Positions 1-9,352 are shown, counted from the first letter of the stretch. The stretch is DNA of 64,000 nt from CANHBY01 sp031374415 (GCA_031374415.1 JANMGB010000119.1:134536-198535); one strand, 5' to 3'. The notes: a model not told the origin generated them from the letters alone. Numbers and translations are program-made.

Positions 1-2
1 AA

Positions 3-1049
3 ACGAGGCGCTTGGTGCTGCTGGGGTGGCAGGGCAATGCAGGTTTCTTGAAAGCCACCTTGTCGGAAGAGGAGCAAACCTGGCTGGCCAAGGTGCAACT
101 GATTGATCAGCAAAGCCTGCCCGAGAAACTCCAGCACAACCTCCCTGAGTGGCTGGCTGATTTGTTGAAGGCCCAGCTGGGTGAGAGCTTTTGGCCCTTG
201 GTGCGCAGCCTCCAAGAGCCAGCACCGCTGGATGTGCGCGTCAATGCCCTCAAATCCAAGCGCGACGACGCCGTTGTGGCACTGAATGCCGGCCAGCTGC
301 CCTGCGTGGCCACTCCCTACTCGCCCTGGGGCCTGCGCTTTCAGGGCAAGCCCGCCCTCAACAAACATCCGCTCTTTGAGGCGGGTGCGCTGGAGGTGCA
401 AGACGAAGGCAGTCAACTCTTGGCCCTATTGACCGACGCCAAACGTGGCGAGATGGTGGTTGATTTTTGTGCTGGGGCGGGCGGCAAAACTTTGGCGCTG
501 GGTGCGGCCATGCGCAACACAGGGCGCTTGTACGCCTTTGACACCTCCGGCCATCGTTTGGCGGCGCTCAAACCGCGCTTGGCGCGCAGCGGTCTGTCCA
601 ATGTGTATCCCGCTCAAATTGCCCACGAGCGTGATGACCGAATCAAGCGCTTGTCTGGCAAAGTTGATCGTGTGTTGGTCGATGCGCCATGCTCTGGTCT
701 GGGTACTTTGCGCCGCAACCCCGACATGAAATGGCGCCAGTCGCCAGCCAGCGTCCAAGAGATGGCAGCCAAGCAGGCGGCCATTTTGAGCAGTGCGGCA
801 CGATTGCTCAAATCGGGCGGGCGCCTGGTCTACGCGACCTGCAGCTTGCTCGCTGCCGAAAATGAAGACGTGGCGATGGCCTTTACGGAATCCCAAAAAG
901 GCGTTTTCAAGCCTGTGCCTGCAGTGCAGGCCTTGTTGCAGGCGCACGTGACGGCGGCCGAGACCCTGGTACAGGGCGACTATTTGCGTTTGTGGCCGCA
1001 CCAACATCACACAGATGGGTTTTTCGCCGCGGTTTGGGAGCGGTGTTGA
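3..1049 (+). CDS. RsmB/NOP-family 16S rRNA (cytosine-5) methyltransferase, 5' truncated by window edge
   Basis: S-adenosylmethionine-dependent RNA m5C methyltransferase of the RsmB/Nop2/Sun family; RsmB methylates C967 of 16S rRNA. The reading frame is open to the left edge, so the N-terminal part (the NusB-like RNA-binding domain in RsmB) is missing; a TTG at 12 is in frame but is probably internal. Numbering from that TTG, the SAM-binding loop DFCAGAGGKT is at about 151-160. The two family cysteines are in DAPCSG (about 227) and YATCSL (about 277); in this family one is the nucleophile and the other helps release product. The C-terminus ends normally with FFAAVWERC. The family is certain; RsmB rather than another m5C paralogue is likely but unproven. 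Confidence 0.85.
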   Translation, partial: TRRLVLLGWQGNAGFLKATLSEEEQTWLAKVQLIDQQSLPEKLQHNLPEWLADLLKAQLGESFWPLVRSLQEPAPLDVRVNALKSKRDDAVVALNAGQLPCVATPYSPWGLRFQGKPALNKHPLFEAGALEVQDEGSQLLALLTDAKRGEMVVDFCAGAGGKTLALGAAMRNTGRLYAFDTSGHRLAALKPRLARSGLSNVYPAQIAHERDDRIKRLSGKVDRVLVDAPCSGLGTLRRNPDMKWRQSPASVQEMAAKQAAILSSAARLLKSGGRLVYATCSLLAAENEDVAMAFTESQKGVFKPVPAVQALLQAHVTAAETLVQGDYLRLWPHQHHTDGFFAAVWERC

Positions 1050-1162
1050 GCTTGAGCGGTGTCAATTGAAGTTCATTTTGGATGATCTCCTGCGAGCCGC
1101 CCGCCTACAATGAGGCCAATGTCCAATCCGGACACTTAATTTTCTTGCTTGGAAAGCGATTC

Positions 1163-2386
1163 ATGGACAGTTTGGCAGTGGTATTCGACAGCCTATTGGC
1201 TTGGCTGGCGGACGGCTTGGTGGGTGCCGCCTGGTGGCAAGTCTTGATCTTTACCCTGGTGGTCACGCACATCACCATCGCGTCAGTCACGATTTTTTTG
1301 CATCGTTCCCAGGCCCACAAGTCTCTTGACTTGCACCCCATCGTCAGTCATTTTTTCCGGCTTTGGCTGTGGTTGACCACTGGCATGGTGACCCGTGAGT
1401 GGGTGGCCATTCACCGCAAGCACCACGCCAAGTGCGAGACCGAGGAAGACCCCCACAGCCCTGTGACGCGTGGCATCAAGACCGTGTTTTGGCAAGGCAG
1501 TGAGTTGTACCGGGCCGAGGCCAAAAACAGTGAGACCATCGAAAAGTATGGTCATCAAACGCCCAATGACTGGATCGAGCGCAACCTGTACACCCGTTAT
1601 TCCTGGCAGGGTGTGGGCCTGATGCTCATCTTGAACGTGATGATGTTTGGCGCTTTGGGCCTGACGGTGTGGGCTGTGCAAATGGCCTGGATTCCCGTCA
1701 CGGCTGCTGGCATCATCAACGGCATTGGTCACTGGTGGGGCTACCGCAATTTTGAAGCAGCTGATGCTTCTACCAACGTGTCACCCTGGGGTATTTTGAT
1801 TGGTGGCGAGGAGTTGCACAACAACCATCACACCTACCCGACGTCAGCCAAGCTGTCCGTCAAACCCTACGAGTTTGACATTGGCTGGCTGTATATCAGC
1901 CTGTTGCAATCGGTGGGCTTGGCCAAGGTGCGCAAGATGCCCCCGATGATGAAGCTGGGCTCGGTCAAGCCGGTGGCCGATGGTCAAACCCTGGAGGCCA
2001 TCATTGCCCATCGCTATGAAGTGATGGCCAAATACGCCAGCAACCTGCGTGAGGCTTGTTTGGCTGAGGTTCAGCGCTTGAAAGCAGACAGTGCCAGCAA
2101 TGGCAGCCTGCTTGCCCAGATGAAGGTGGCGCAGCGTTGGTTGCACCGTGACGAAGACAAAATTCCCACCGAGGTCAAACCCATGCTCCAGTCCGCCTTG
2201 CAGCACAGCCCTGGCTTGGCCAAGCTGGTGCTCATGCGAGAAGAGCTCCGTTTGCTCTGGACACGCACCAATGTTTCAGCGGAGCAGCTGGTGGCTGATT
2301 TGCAAGCTTGGTGCCACAAAGCCGAAGAGAGCGGTATCGTGGCGTTGCAAGAGTTTTCACTCAAGCTCAAGGCGGTTCGGGTTTAA
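1163..2386 (+). CDS. acyl-CoA/acyl-lipid fatty acid desaturase
   Basis: Membrane di-iron desaturase that introduces a double bond into acyl chains, probably a delta-9 type acting at the inner membrane. All three histidine boxes are present: HRSQAH (47-52), HRKHH (84-88) and HNNHH (218-222), with hydrophobic helices at about 24-45, 62-75 and 150-190. At 407 aa it is longer than a minimal bacterial desaturase because of a soluble C-terminal tail of about 150 residues. The ATG at 1163 is preceded by GGAAAG; the same frame stays open upstream to 1082, but that stretch looks non-coding. Transcription probably ends at the strong hairpin just downstream. The exact substrate cannot be read from sequence. 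Confidence 0.88.
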   Translation: MDSLAVVFDSLLAWLADGLVGAAWWQVLIFTLVVTHITIASVTIFLHRSQAHKSLDLHPIVSHFFRLWLWLTTGMVTREWVAIHRKHHAKCETEEDPHSPVTRGIKTVFWQGSELYRAEAKNSETIEKYGHQTPNDWIERNLYTRYSWQGVGLMLILNVMMFGALGLTVWAVQMAWIPVTAAGIINGIGHWWGYRNFEAADASTNVSPWGILIGGEELHNNHHTYPTSAKLSVKPYEFDIGWLYISLLQSVGLAKVRKMPPMMKLGSVKPVADGQTLEAIIAHRYEVMAKYASNLREACLAEVQRLKADSASNGSLLAQMKVAQRWLHRDEDKIPTEVKPMLQSALQHSPGLAKLVLMREELRLLWTRTNVSAEQLVADLQAWCHKAEESGIVALQEFSLKLKAVRV

Positions 2387-2401
2387 GTCCGATAGCGCTG
2401 A

Positions 2402-2445
2402 ACCCAACAAAAAACCCGCTCATCAGAGCGGGTTTTTTGTTGGGT
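2402..2445. terminator. bidirectional rho-independent terminator
   Basis: A perfect 20-bp inverted repeat (2402-2421 and 2426-2445) with loop ATCA. The GC core CCCGCTC/GAGCGGG is flanked by A6 and T6 runs, so it reads as an intrinsic terminator on both strands. It lies between the convergent desaturase and rpmG genes. Confidence 0.93.
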
Positions 2446-2458
2446 GCTGGCTGGTGTT

Positions 2459-2626
2459 TTACTTCAGCTTGGTTTCCTTGTACATCACGTGCTTGCGAGC
2501 TTTGGGATCAAACTTCATGATCTCAATTTTCTCGGGCTTGGTCTTTTTGTTTTTGTCGGTGGTGTAGAAGTGACCGGTGCCAGCTGAAGACTCCAGCTTG
2601 ATTTTTTCGCGTCCGCCTTTTGCCAT
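2459..2626 (-). CDS. rpmG: 50S ribosomal protein L33
   Basis: Small basic protein of the large ribosomal subunit near the E site. The 55-residue product begins MAKGGREKIKLES and contains the conserved GTGHFYTTDKNKK stretch and the tail RKHVMYKETKLK, matching bacterial L33 in length and sequence. It lacks the zinc-binding CxxC pairs of the C+ type, so it is the cysteine-free form. The start ATG (2626-2624) has AGGAT just upstream. It lies 23 bp downstream of rpmB on the same strand, the usual rpmB-rpmG pair, and shares the terminator at 2402-2445. Confidence 0.95.
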   Translation of the reverse strand: MAKGGREKIKLESSAGTGHFYTTDKNKKTKPEKIEIMKFDPKARKHVMYKETKLK

Positions 2627-2649
2627 GATCTATATCCTCAGGAGTTGGT

Positions 2650-2883
2650 TCAAAGTTCGCCGCGGGCGCGCAAATCGGCCACGACTTGGTCGACGCCGAC
2701 TTTGTCGATCAGGCGAAGGGCTGCATTGGAGATACGCAGGCGAACCCAGCGGTTCTCAGTCTCCAACCAGAAGCGACGGTAGTGCAGGTTGGGCAGGAAA
2801 CGCCGTTTGGTTTTGTTGTTGGCGTGAGAAACATTGTTCCCCACCATCGGGCGCTTGCCCGTGACTTGACAGACGCGTGCCAT
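2650..2883 (-). CDS. rpmB: 50S ribosomal protein L28
   Basis: Large-subunit ribosomal protein, 77 aa, beginning MARVCQVTGKRPMVGNNVSHANNKTKRRF, the L28 signature. The start codon is preceded by GGAGAAGCGTC. It is the first gene of the rpmB-rpmG operon; the promoter should lie in the roughly 185-bp gap upstream (2884-3068), shared with the divergent esterase gene. Confidence 0.96.
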   Translation of the reverse strand: MARVCQVTGKRPMVGNNVSHANNKTKRRFLPNLHYRRFWLETENRWVRLRISNAALRLIDKVGVDQVVADLRARGEL

Positions 2884-3068
2884 GACGCTTCTCCGATATA
2901 GAATAAGGTTTCAGAGCAAGGGATACCTGCTTCAAATCACTGAGAATGTCAGTGACTCAAGCGAAGGCATCAACCTCGGAATTTCGCAAAGACTCCGATT
3001 ATAAGCCGCTTTTGAGTACGCACACAAACTCGCGCCATGCGCGAGTACAGACTTGAGCAGGACGTCCC

Positions 3069-4142
3069 ATGAATACCCCGGTCATTTTTAAAAAGTTGTG
3101 GTCGCATGCTGTTCGTTTCGCCCGCAGCGGCGGCTTGCGTGGGGTTGTTGCTGCGGTGCGCGCGGCCCTGGGCCGGGTGTTCAAGGCCAAGGCACCCGGC
3201 GAGCCTGCCCGGAGCACGCCTTCAGGAGGCGAATCCGGCCCTGCGCCTGAGTTGCCACAGGCTCAGTTTCGGGAGGGATCTCACACTGAGGGCCACCACG
3301 TGCGGGCCTTCAAGTTGTTTGTGCCGCCCCACGAGGCCGGCGTGCCCTTGCCCTTGGTCGTGATGCTGCATGGCTGCACGCAGAGCCCCGATGATTTCGC
3401 CATCGGAACCGGCATGAATGACTTGGCTTTGGCGCAAGGTTTTTTGGTGTTGTATCCCGCCCAGTCGACTGATGCCCATGGGCATCGCTGTTGGAATTGG
3501 TACCAACAGCAGCATCAGCAGCGTGGCCAAGGTGAGCCGGCTGTGCTGGCAGGCATGACCCGAGCGGTGATGGCTGAGTACCGCATTGATTCGCAACGGG
3601 TGTATGTGGCTGGGTTGTCCGCCGGCGGCGCCATGGCCGCCATTTTGGGTGATGCGTACCCGGAGCTGTTCTCAGCGGTGGGCGTGCACTCGGGTTTGGC
3701 CACCGGTTCGGCAAGAGATCTGGCCTCCGCCTGGGTTGCCATGAAAGGCCATGCCGGGCACATGATTTGGGGCCTGCCAGGCTGGCGGGTGCCTGGGTCG
3801 GTGGTAACGCACGGTCGACCGACGATTGTTTTCCACGGTGATAGTGACAAAACTGTGCACCCGATCAACGGCGCGCGGGTGGTGGCCGCCAGCTTGGGTG
3901 CAAGCGCCCTGGTGCCGCCGCGGTTGCACCGTGCCAGCACAGCGCAAGGTTGCAGCTATACCCGCTATACACACCAAGATGCCAGGGGCCACGTGGGCGC
4001 AGAGCATTGGGTTGTGCATGGCGCCGGCCACGCTTGGTCAGGTGGCCGGACTCAGGGGTCATATACCGACCCCAAGGGCCCCGATGCATCGACAGAGATG
4101 CTGCGCTTTTTTTGGGCCCACCCGGCACCGACCTTGCACTGA
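3069..4142 (+). CDS. PHB depolymerase / esterase family alpha/beta hydrolase
   Basis: Alpha/beta hydrolase of the poly(3-hydroxybutyrate) depolymerase-like esterase family (Esterase_phd type). The oxyanion region is MLHGCTQSPDDF (about 99-110). The lipase box GLSAGG places the nucleophile at Ser184; the acid is in HGDSD (256-260) and the histidine is His321 in GAGHAWSGG. Length 357 aa. The first 75 residues are basic and Pro/Gly-rich without a clear signal peptide; this leader is common in the intracellular subgroup. It is convergent with trxB with only 3 bp between stop codons. With PhaR and hydroxybutyrate dehydrogenase elsewhere in the window, PHB or short-chain hydroxyester turnover is plausible, but the true substrate is unknown. 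Confidence 0.85.
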   Translation: MNTPVIFKKLWSHAVRFARSGGLRGVVAAVRAALGRVFKAKAPGEPARSTPSGGESGPAPELPQAQFREGSHTEGHHVRAFKLFVPPHEAGVPLPLVVMLHGCTQSPDDFAIGTGMNDLALAQGFLVLYPAQSTDAHGHRCWNWYQQQHQQRGQGEPAVLAGMTRAVMAEYRIDSQRVYVAGLSAGGAMAAILGDAYPELFSAVGVHSGLATGSARDLASAWVAMKGHAGHMIWGLPGWRVPGSVVTHGRPTIVFHGDSDKTVHPINGARVVAASLGASALVPPRLHRASTAQGCSYTRYTHQDARGHVGAEHWVVHGAGHAWSGGRTQGSYTDPKGPDASTEMLRFFWAHPAPTLH

Positions 4143-4145
4143 GCG

Positions 4146-5096
4146 CTATTGCTCAAGAAAGCGCTGGGCATCCAGGGCCGCCATGCAACCGGTGCCTGCG
4201 CTGGTGATGGCTTGGCGGTAGACATGGTCTTGCACATCGCCTGCGGCGAACACGCCTGGCACGCTGGTCATCGTCGCCATGCCGGTGAGTCCACTTTGAG
4301 TGACGATGTAGCCGTCTTTCATGGTCAATTGGTTCTCAAAGATTTTGGTGTTGGGCTGGTGCCCAATGGCCACGAAGCAGCCATTCACCTTGAGGTCGGT
4401 CGTCAGGCCGGAGTCGGTGTGTTTGATGCGCACGCCGGTGACACCGCTGGCATCGCCGAGCACTTCGTCCAGCGTGTTCCAGAGGTGCAGCTTGACTTTG
4501 CCCGCCTTGACTTTGTCATAGAGCTTGTCGATGAGGATGGCCTCGGCTTTGAATTTGTCGCGGCGGTGGATGAGGTTGACCTCGCTGGCAATGTTGGAGA
4601 GGTAGAGGGTCTCCTCGACAGCGGTGTTGCCTCCACCAATCACGCACACCGCCTGATCACGGTAGAAAAAACCGTCACAGGTGGCGCAGCCGCTGACGCC
4701 GCGGCCCATGAACGCTTGTTCAGAGGGTAAGCCCAGGTACTTGGCTGAGGCTCCGGTGGCAATGACCAGGGCGTCGCAGGTGTACTCGCCCGAGCCCCCG
4801 CGCAGCGTGAAGGGCCGCTTGGAGAAGTCGACCTCATGAATGTGGTCGAACACGATCTCGGTGTTGAAGCGTTGGGCATGCAGGGCAAAGCGTTGCATGA
4901 GGTCGGGACCCATCACACCGTCGACATCGGCAGGCCAGTTGTCAACGTCGGTGGTCGTCATGAGCTGGCCGCCTTGGTCCATGCCGGTGATCAGCACCGG
5001 TTTGAGGTTGGCACGTGCGGCATAGACGGCCGCTGTGTAGCCGGCGGGACCGGAACCCAGGATCAGGACTTTGGCGTGTCGGGAGGTGCTTGTCAT
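4146..5096 (-). CDS. trxB: thioredoxin-disulfide reductase
   Basis: NADPH:thioredoxin oxidoreductase, a cytosolic FAD flavoenzyme. The N-terminal FAD fold GSGPAGYTAAVYAAR starts at residue 14, the redox-active disulfide CATC is at 137-140, and the NADPH-binding GGGNTAVEE begins at about 154. The C-terminal FAD motif VFAAGDVQDHVYRQAITSAG is intact. At 316 aa it is the low-molecular-weight bacterial type. The adjacent region 5097-5305 carries the divergent starts of trxB and the Crp/Fnr gene. Confidence 0.96.
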   Translation of the reverse strand: MTSTSRHAKVLILGSGPAGYTAAVYAARANLKPVLITGMDQGGQLMTTTDVDNWPADVDGVMGPDLMQRFALHAQRFNTEIVFDHIHEVDFSKRPFTLRGGSGEYTCDALVIATGASAKYLGLPSEQAFMGRGVSGCATCDGFFYRDQAVCVIGGGNTAVEETLYLSNIASEVNLIHRRDKFKAEAILIDKLYDKVKAGKVKLHLWNTLDEVLGDASGVTGVRIKHTDSGLTTDLKVNGCFVAIGHQPNTKIFENQLTMKDGYIVTQSGLTGMATMTSVPGVFAAGDVQDHVYRQAITSAGTGCMAALDAQRFLEQ

Positions 5097-5305
5097 CGGT
5101 TGTGCTCGGCTGGAGGGGTTGAGAGCTCAGGGCTGAACTCTTTGGGGACGAATTCAAAGATGGCGCCTTTTTTCGGGTCATCAATAGGTCTTATTGTGCC
5201 AAGAGCTCGTGAAAATAGGTGTGCAGGTCATTCGTGACCAATGACAGTGACTTCTTGGGCAGTGTTGTTTGCGCGCTCATTTCAATCAATGGAAAGGGAT
5301 TGCTC

Positions 5306-5968
5306 ATGGCCATGTTGTCCAACCTGGATTTGATCCGGCGCGTACCGCTTTTTTCGATGCTGACCACCGAACAGGCGCAAGGCATCGCTGACAGCGTGGT
5401 CAAGCGGCGTTTTCGGCGCGGCGAGATCATTGTGGAGCACGGCCGCAAGTCGAATGCGCTGTTCATCCTGCTCACTGGCCGAGCCCGTGTTTTGACGGCC
5501 GACTCGCGGGGGCGTGAGGTGATTTTGGCGGTGTTGCAGTCCGGCGACTATGTGGGCGAGATGAGTTTGATCGACAACGAACCTCACTCGGCTACTGTGC
5601 GGGCGGAGGTTCAGACCGATATGCTGATTTTGGGGCGCGCTGAGTTTGCCCGCTGCCTGCCCGAGAACTCGAGCTTGTCTTACGCCATCATGCGGGGCCT
5701 GGTTCAGCGCTTGCGCAATGCTGATCGGCAGATTGAATCGCTCGCTTTGCTGGATGTGTATGGCCGCGTGGCGCGCACCTTGCTTGACATGGCTGAAGAT
5801 GATGGCGAGACCAAAATTATCCGCAGCAAGGTGTCACGTCAGGATTTGGCCAAGGTGGTGGGCGCCTCCCGCGAGATGGTCAGCCGCGTGATGAAAGACC
5901 TCGAGGAGCGCGGCATGGTCGAGACGCAAGAAAACGGCTCCGTCATCATCAAAGAACGTTTGGCTTGA
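5306..5968 (+). CDS. Crp/Fnr-family transcriptional regulator
   Basis: Two-domain regulator of 220 aa: an N-terminal cyclic-nucleotide-type beta-roll (about 10-125, with GDYVGEMSLIDNEPHSATVRA), a dimer helix, and a C-terminal winged helix-turn-helix (VSRQDLAKVVGASREMVSRVMKDLEERG). The four-cysteine cluster of Fnr is absent, so it is not an oxygen-sensing FNR. The RxS phosphate-binding motif of CRP is partly present (HSATVRAE), so a cyclic nucleotide ligand is possible but unproven. I chose the ATG at 5306 because AAAGGG lies 7-8 bp upstream; the frame is also open 29 codons further upstream. It stands alone between divergent trxB and downstream ftsK. Confidence 0.88.
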   Translation: MAMLSNLDLIRRVPLFSMLTTEQAQGIADSVVKRRFRRGEIIVEHGRKSNALFILLTGRARVLTADSRGREVILAVLQSGDYVGEMSLIDNEPHSATVRAEVQTDMLILGRAEFARCLPENSSLSYAIMRGLVQRLRNADRQIESLALLDVYGRVARTLLDMAEDDGETKIIRSKVSRQDLAKVVGASREMVSRVMKDLEERGMVETQENGSVIIKERLA

Positions 5969-6050
5969 CCGTGCGCTCCCCAGGGGCGCAATCGTCAGTA
6001 CCGCCTGATCTGAGCGCTGAAGTTGTCCTGGTGGGTGTTCATCCGCGACA

Positions 6051-8435
6051 ATGACGGCCATGACCTTTCCGCTCGGATCTCTTCGCCCTGATGCCCCTGC
6101 GCCTGTACGGGGTAAAAAATCCAAAGCCTCCGCCGACGAGGCGTTACCCCGATCCCCACATTCATCGTGGCTGGCGGGCATTCGTGCGCAAGCGGTGGTG
6201 TTTGCCACCGGGGCGTTGCTGTTGCTGGCCTTGCTCGCCTTGACCAGTTACCACCCCGCTGATTCGACTTTTTTTTTCCGCGGGCATGCCACGCAGGTGT
6301 ACAACCTGGTGGGTTCGCTGGGTGCTTCGGCCTCTGCGCTGAGTTTTTTCGCGTTCGGTTTTTCGACCTGGTGGCTCATGGTGGTGGGCTTTCGGGTGTG
6401 GCTGGGCGGCTTGGCCCGAGTTCTTCGTGGCGCTGATTGGCCTGCGGATCAGGCCTATCGTTTGCCGCGCTGGATGTTTTGGTTGGGGTTGGTGTTGTTG
6501 TTGTGTGCCAGTTGCTCATTGGAGTGGACACGCCTGTACCACTGGGAGGCTCGTGTCCCCGAGTCGACCGCCGGGGGGGTGTTGGGTAGCACGCTGGGCT
6601 TTTACAGCCAGCGCTGGTTGGGGTTTTCAGGCTCGGGCGTGTTTTGGATTTCGATGCTGGTCCTGGGATTTGCAATGGCATTTCGCTTCTCCTGGCTGCG
6701 CCTGGCCGAACGCATTGGGGCAGCGCTGGAGTCCTTGTTTGATCAACGGGTGGCTGAGCGTGAGCGTGCGCAAGACCAGCGTGTTGGCAAAAAGGCGCTG
6801 CGTGAACGTGAGCGAGAACACGTCATCGAACAACGGGCGCATGCCGTGGCGCACCCACCGATCGTGGTCGAGCCCCCAGTGCTTGACATTCCTAAAAGCG
6901 AGCGGGTGGCCAAAGAAAAACAAAAGCCTTTGTTCACGGAGTTGAACGACAACAAGCTCCCGCAAGTCGATTTGCTGGATTCGGCCCCGCGCACGCGCAT
7001 CGAGTCGGTGACGCCCGAGACCCTGGAGATGACTTCGCGTCTGATCGAGAAAAAGCTCAAAGACTTTGGCGTTGAGGTGAGGGTTGTCACCGCCTCACCG
7101 GGGCCCGTGATCACGCGCTACGAGATCGAGCCGGCCACAGGCGTCAAGGGCTCGCAGGTGGTGAACCTGGCCAAAGACCTGGCCCGCAGTTTGAGCCTGG
7201 TGAGCATCCGGGTGGTGGAAACCATCCCCGGCAAGACCACCATGGCGCTGGAGCTGCCCAACCCCAAGCGCCAAACGATCAAGCTGTCTGAGATTTTGGG
7301 GTCGACGGTGTACAACGATGCAGCGTCGATGTTGACCATGGGTTTGGGCAAAGACATCGTTGGCAACCCGATCGTGGCTGACTTGGCCAAGATGCCTCAC
7401 TGCCTGGTGGCGGGCACCACGGGTTCGGGTAAATCGGTGGGCATCAACGCGATGATTTTGTCCTTGCTGTACAAGGCCGAGGCGCGTGATGTACGCCTGA
7501 TTTTGATCGACCCCAAGATGCTGGAAATGAGTGTGTACGAGGGTATTCCCCATTTGCTGTGCCCGGTCGTCACCGACATGAAGCAAGCGGCCAATGCGCT
7601 CAACTGGGGCGTGGGCGAGATGGAGCGTCGCTACAAGGTGATGAGCAAGTTGGGTGTGCGCAACCTGTCGGGCTACAACAAAAAGCTCACCGAAGCGGCG
7701 GAGCGTGGCGAGACCCTCCCCAACCCCTTCAGTCTGACCCCTGAAGCGCCCGAGCCGCTCGACCGTTTGCCATTCGTCGTCATCGTGATCGACGAGCTGG
7801 CCGATTTGATGATGGTGGTGGGCAAGAAGATTGAAGAGCTGATTGCTCGCCTGGCTCAAAAGGCCCGCGCCGCCGGTATTCATTTGATTCTGGCCACCCA
7901 GCGGCCGAGCGTCGACGTGATCACGGGCTTGATCAAGGCCAATATCCCGACCCGCTTGAGCTTCCAGGTCAGCAGCAAGATCGACAGCCGAACCATCTTG
8001 GATCAGATGGGTGCCGAAGCACTGCTGGGCATGGGCGACATGCTCTACATGCCGTCAGGTACGGGCTTGCCAGTGCGTGTGCATGGCGCCTTCGTGAGCG
8101 ACGAAGAGGTGCACCGCGTGGTCAGCTACCTCAAGAGCCAAGGCGAGCCCAACTACATTGAGGGCATCTTGGAGGGTGGCACGCTGGAAGGCGAGGGCGA
8201 TGAGGTCAGCATGGCCGGTGGTGGAGAGGGCAGTGAGAGCGACCCCATGTACGATCAGGCGGTCGGCATTGTGTTGCAACATCGGCGGGCCTCGATCTCA
8301 CTGGTGCAACGTCATTTGCGCATTGGTTACAACCGTGCAGCCAGGTTGCTTGAACAAATGGAAAAATCGGGGGTCGTATCGAGCATGTCTACCAACGGAA
8401 ACCGGGACATCATGGTCCCGGCACGCGCAGAATGA
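6051..8435 (+). CDS. ftsK: DNA translocase FtsK
   Basis: Septal double-stranded-DNA pump that clears and aligns chromosome termini at division. The N-terminus has about four membrane helices (residues 43-215), followed by a short charged linker (about 235-320) and the RecA-like motor. The Walker A GTTGSGKS is at about 455-462 and the Walker B region VIVIDELADLMM at about 575-585. The C-terminal winged-helix gamma domain (RRASISLVQRHLRIGYNRAARLLEQME), which reads KOPS sites, is intact. Length 794 aa is typical for betaproteobacteria with a short linker. It overlaps lolA by ATGA, so the two are translationally coupled. Confidence 0.96.
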   Translation: MTAMTFPLGSLRPDAPAPVRGKKSKASADEALPRSPHSSWLAGIRAQAVVFATGALLLLALLALTSYHPADSTFFFRGHATQVYNLVGSLGASASALSFFAFGFSTWWLMVVGFRVWLGGLARVLRGADWPADQAYRLPRWMFWLGLVLLLCASCSLEWTRLYHWEARVPESTAGGVLGSTLGFYSQRWLGFSGSGVFWISMLVLGFAMAFRFSWLRLAERIGAALESLFDQRVAERERAQDQRVGKKALREREREHVIEQRAHAVAHPPIVVEPPVLDIPKSERVAKEKQKPLFTELNDNKLPQVDLLDSAPRTRIESVTPETLEMTSRLIEKKLKDFGVEVRVVTASPGPVITRYEIEPATGVKGSQVVNLAKDLARSLSLVSIRVVETIPGKTTMALELPNPKRQTIKLSEILGSTVYNDAASMLTMGLGKDIVGNPIVADLAKMPHCLVAGTTGSGKSVGINAMILSLLYKAEARDVRLILIDPKMLEMSVYEGIPHLLCPVVTDMKQAANALNWGVGEMERRYKVMSKLGVRNLSGYNKKLTEAAERGETLPNPFSLTPEAPEPLDRLPFVVIVIDELADLMMVVGKKIEELIARLAQKARAAGIHLILATQRPSVDVITGLIKANIPTRLSFQVSSKIDSRTILDQMGAEALLGMGDMLYMPSGTGLPVRVHGAFVSDEEVHRVVSYLKSQGEPNYIEGILEGGTLEGEGDEVSMAGGGEGSESDPMYDQAVGIVLQHRRASISLVQRHLRIGYNRAARLLEQMEKSGVVSSMSTNGNRDIMVPARAE

Positions 8436-9052
8436 AGTTTTTGACGATGGCCGTGGCGGGAGTGATGGGCTTGGTGTGTGGGGGCGTCGCCTTGGCCGCC
8501 GATGGGGTCGATGACCTGCGTGCTTTTGTGAGTGAGGTCAAGACCGGGCGAGCGCAGTTCACTCAGGTCGTGACGTCCGGTGACGGGCTCAAGAAAAAGA
8601 ACTCCAACGGTTATTTTGAGTTTTCTCGGCCCAACCGTTTTCGGTTTGTCTACAGCAAACCATTCGAGCAGGTGTTGGTCGGCGATGGTCAAAAGGTCTG
8701 GATGTACGACCCCGACCTGAACCAGGTCAGCACCCGCTCGTTGTCAGACGCCTTAGGCGCGACACCCGCGGCCCTGTTGTCTGGCAACGGTTTGGACAAA
8801 GACTTTGACCTGAGCCCTTTGCCCGCCAAAGATGGGCTGACCTGGGCCAAAGCCACCCCACGGGTCAAAGAGAGCAATTTCCAGTACCTGAGTGTGGGTT
8901 TTCGTGGCAAAGACCTGGCTGCCCTGGAAATCATCGACAGCTTTGGGCAACGCTCAATGCTGCAGTTTGCCGATTGGAAGCCTGGGGTCACGTGGTCTGC
9001 GACACACTTTGAATTTGTGGTGCCGGCTGGGGCCGATGTGCTGACCCAGTGA
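8432..9052 (+). CDS. lolA: outer-membrane lipoprotein carrier protein LolA
   Basis: Periplasmic chaperone that carries lipoproteins from LolCDE to the outer membrane. The 206-aa product starts with a signal peptide (MKFLTMAVAGVMGLVCGGVALAA, cleavage near 23) and continues with the LolA fold: RAQFTQVVTSGDG, NGYFEFSRPNRFRFVYSKPFEQ, VLVGDGQKVWMYDPDLNQV. The start ATG overlaps the ftsK stop by four bases. This ftsK-lolA order is normal in Burkholderiales, where rarA often follows; here a small repeat element follows instead. Confidence 0.94.
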   Translation: MKFLTMAVAGVMGLVCGGVALAADGVDDLRAFVSEVKTGRAQFTQVVTSGDGLKKKNSNGYFEFSRPNRFRFVYSKPFEQVLVGDGQKVWMYDPDLNQVSTRSLSDALGATPAALLSGNGLDKDFDLSPLPAKDGLTWAKATPRVKESNFQYLSVGFRGKDLAALEIIDSFGQRSMLQFADWKPGVTWSATHFEFVVPAGADVLTQ

Positions 9053-9072
9053 AGCTTGTGGATCAGGCCTAG

Positions 9073-9352
9073 TACCCCGTCTCAGTGGATTTGAAAGGTT
9101 GATTCAAAGAGTCGAACAGGGGGCGCATTGGCAGGTGGGGCGTGCAGGAATGGAGTGCGCGCGGTCCTGCTGCGCCTCAGGCACCCTCCTGGATCCCCGC
9201 CTGCGCGGGGATGACGGGAGAAGGCGGGGATGACGGGCGCAGGGTTTGGCATCTCACCACGTCATTCCCGCGCAGGCGGGAATCCAGCAGCCTGTGTACT
9301 TCACTATGGGCCCCGCAACAATTCAACCTTTCAAATTCATTGAGACGGGGTA
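9073..9352. repeat. MITE-like element, copy 1 (terminal and nested inverted repeats)
   Basis: About 280 bp bounded by 30-bp terminal inverted repeats (9073-9102 and 9323-9352; 28 of 30 positions match) beginning TACCCCGTCTCA. The outermost TA at each end could be a TA target duplication. Inside is a second inverted pair of 28 bp (9189-9216 and 9260-9287; 26 of 28 match) whose right arm contains ATTCCCGCGCAGGCGGGAAT, which fits the neisserial dRS3 pattern ATTCCC-N8-GGGAAT. There is no open reading frame of its own. The element lies between lolA and the DUF4936 gene, and fills most of the 9053-9414 gap. Confidence 0.85.

Noticed and set aside
3028..3046. Hairpin ACTCGCGC-CAT-GCGCGAGT before the esterase gene
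   Set aside because: A good 8-bp stem, but its three-base loop and lack of a T tract make it a poor terminator, and nothing shows it is a regulatory site.
5219..5305. Upstream extension of the Crp/Fnr gene
   Set aside because: The frame is open for 29 codons before the ATG at 5306, but the ribosome site and the conserved beta-roll start favour 5306, and the extension overlaps the trxB promoter region.
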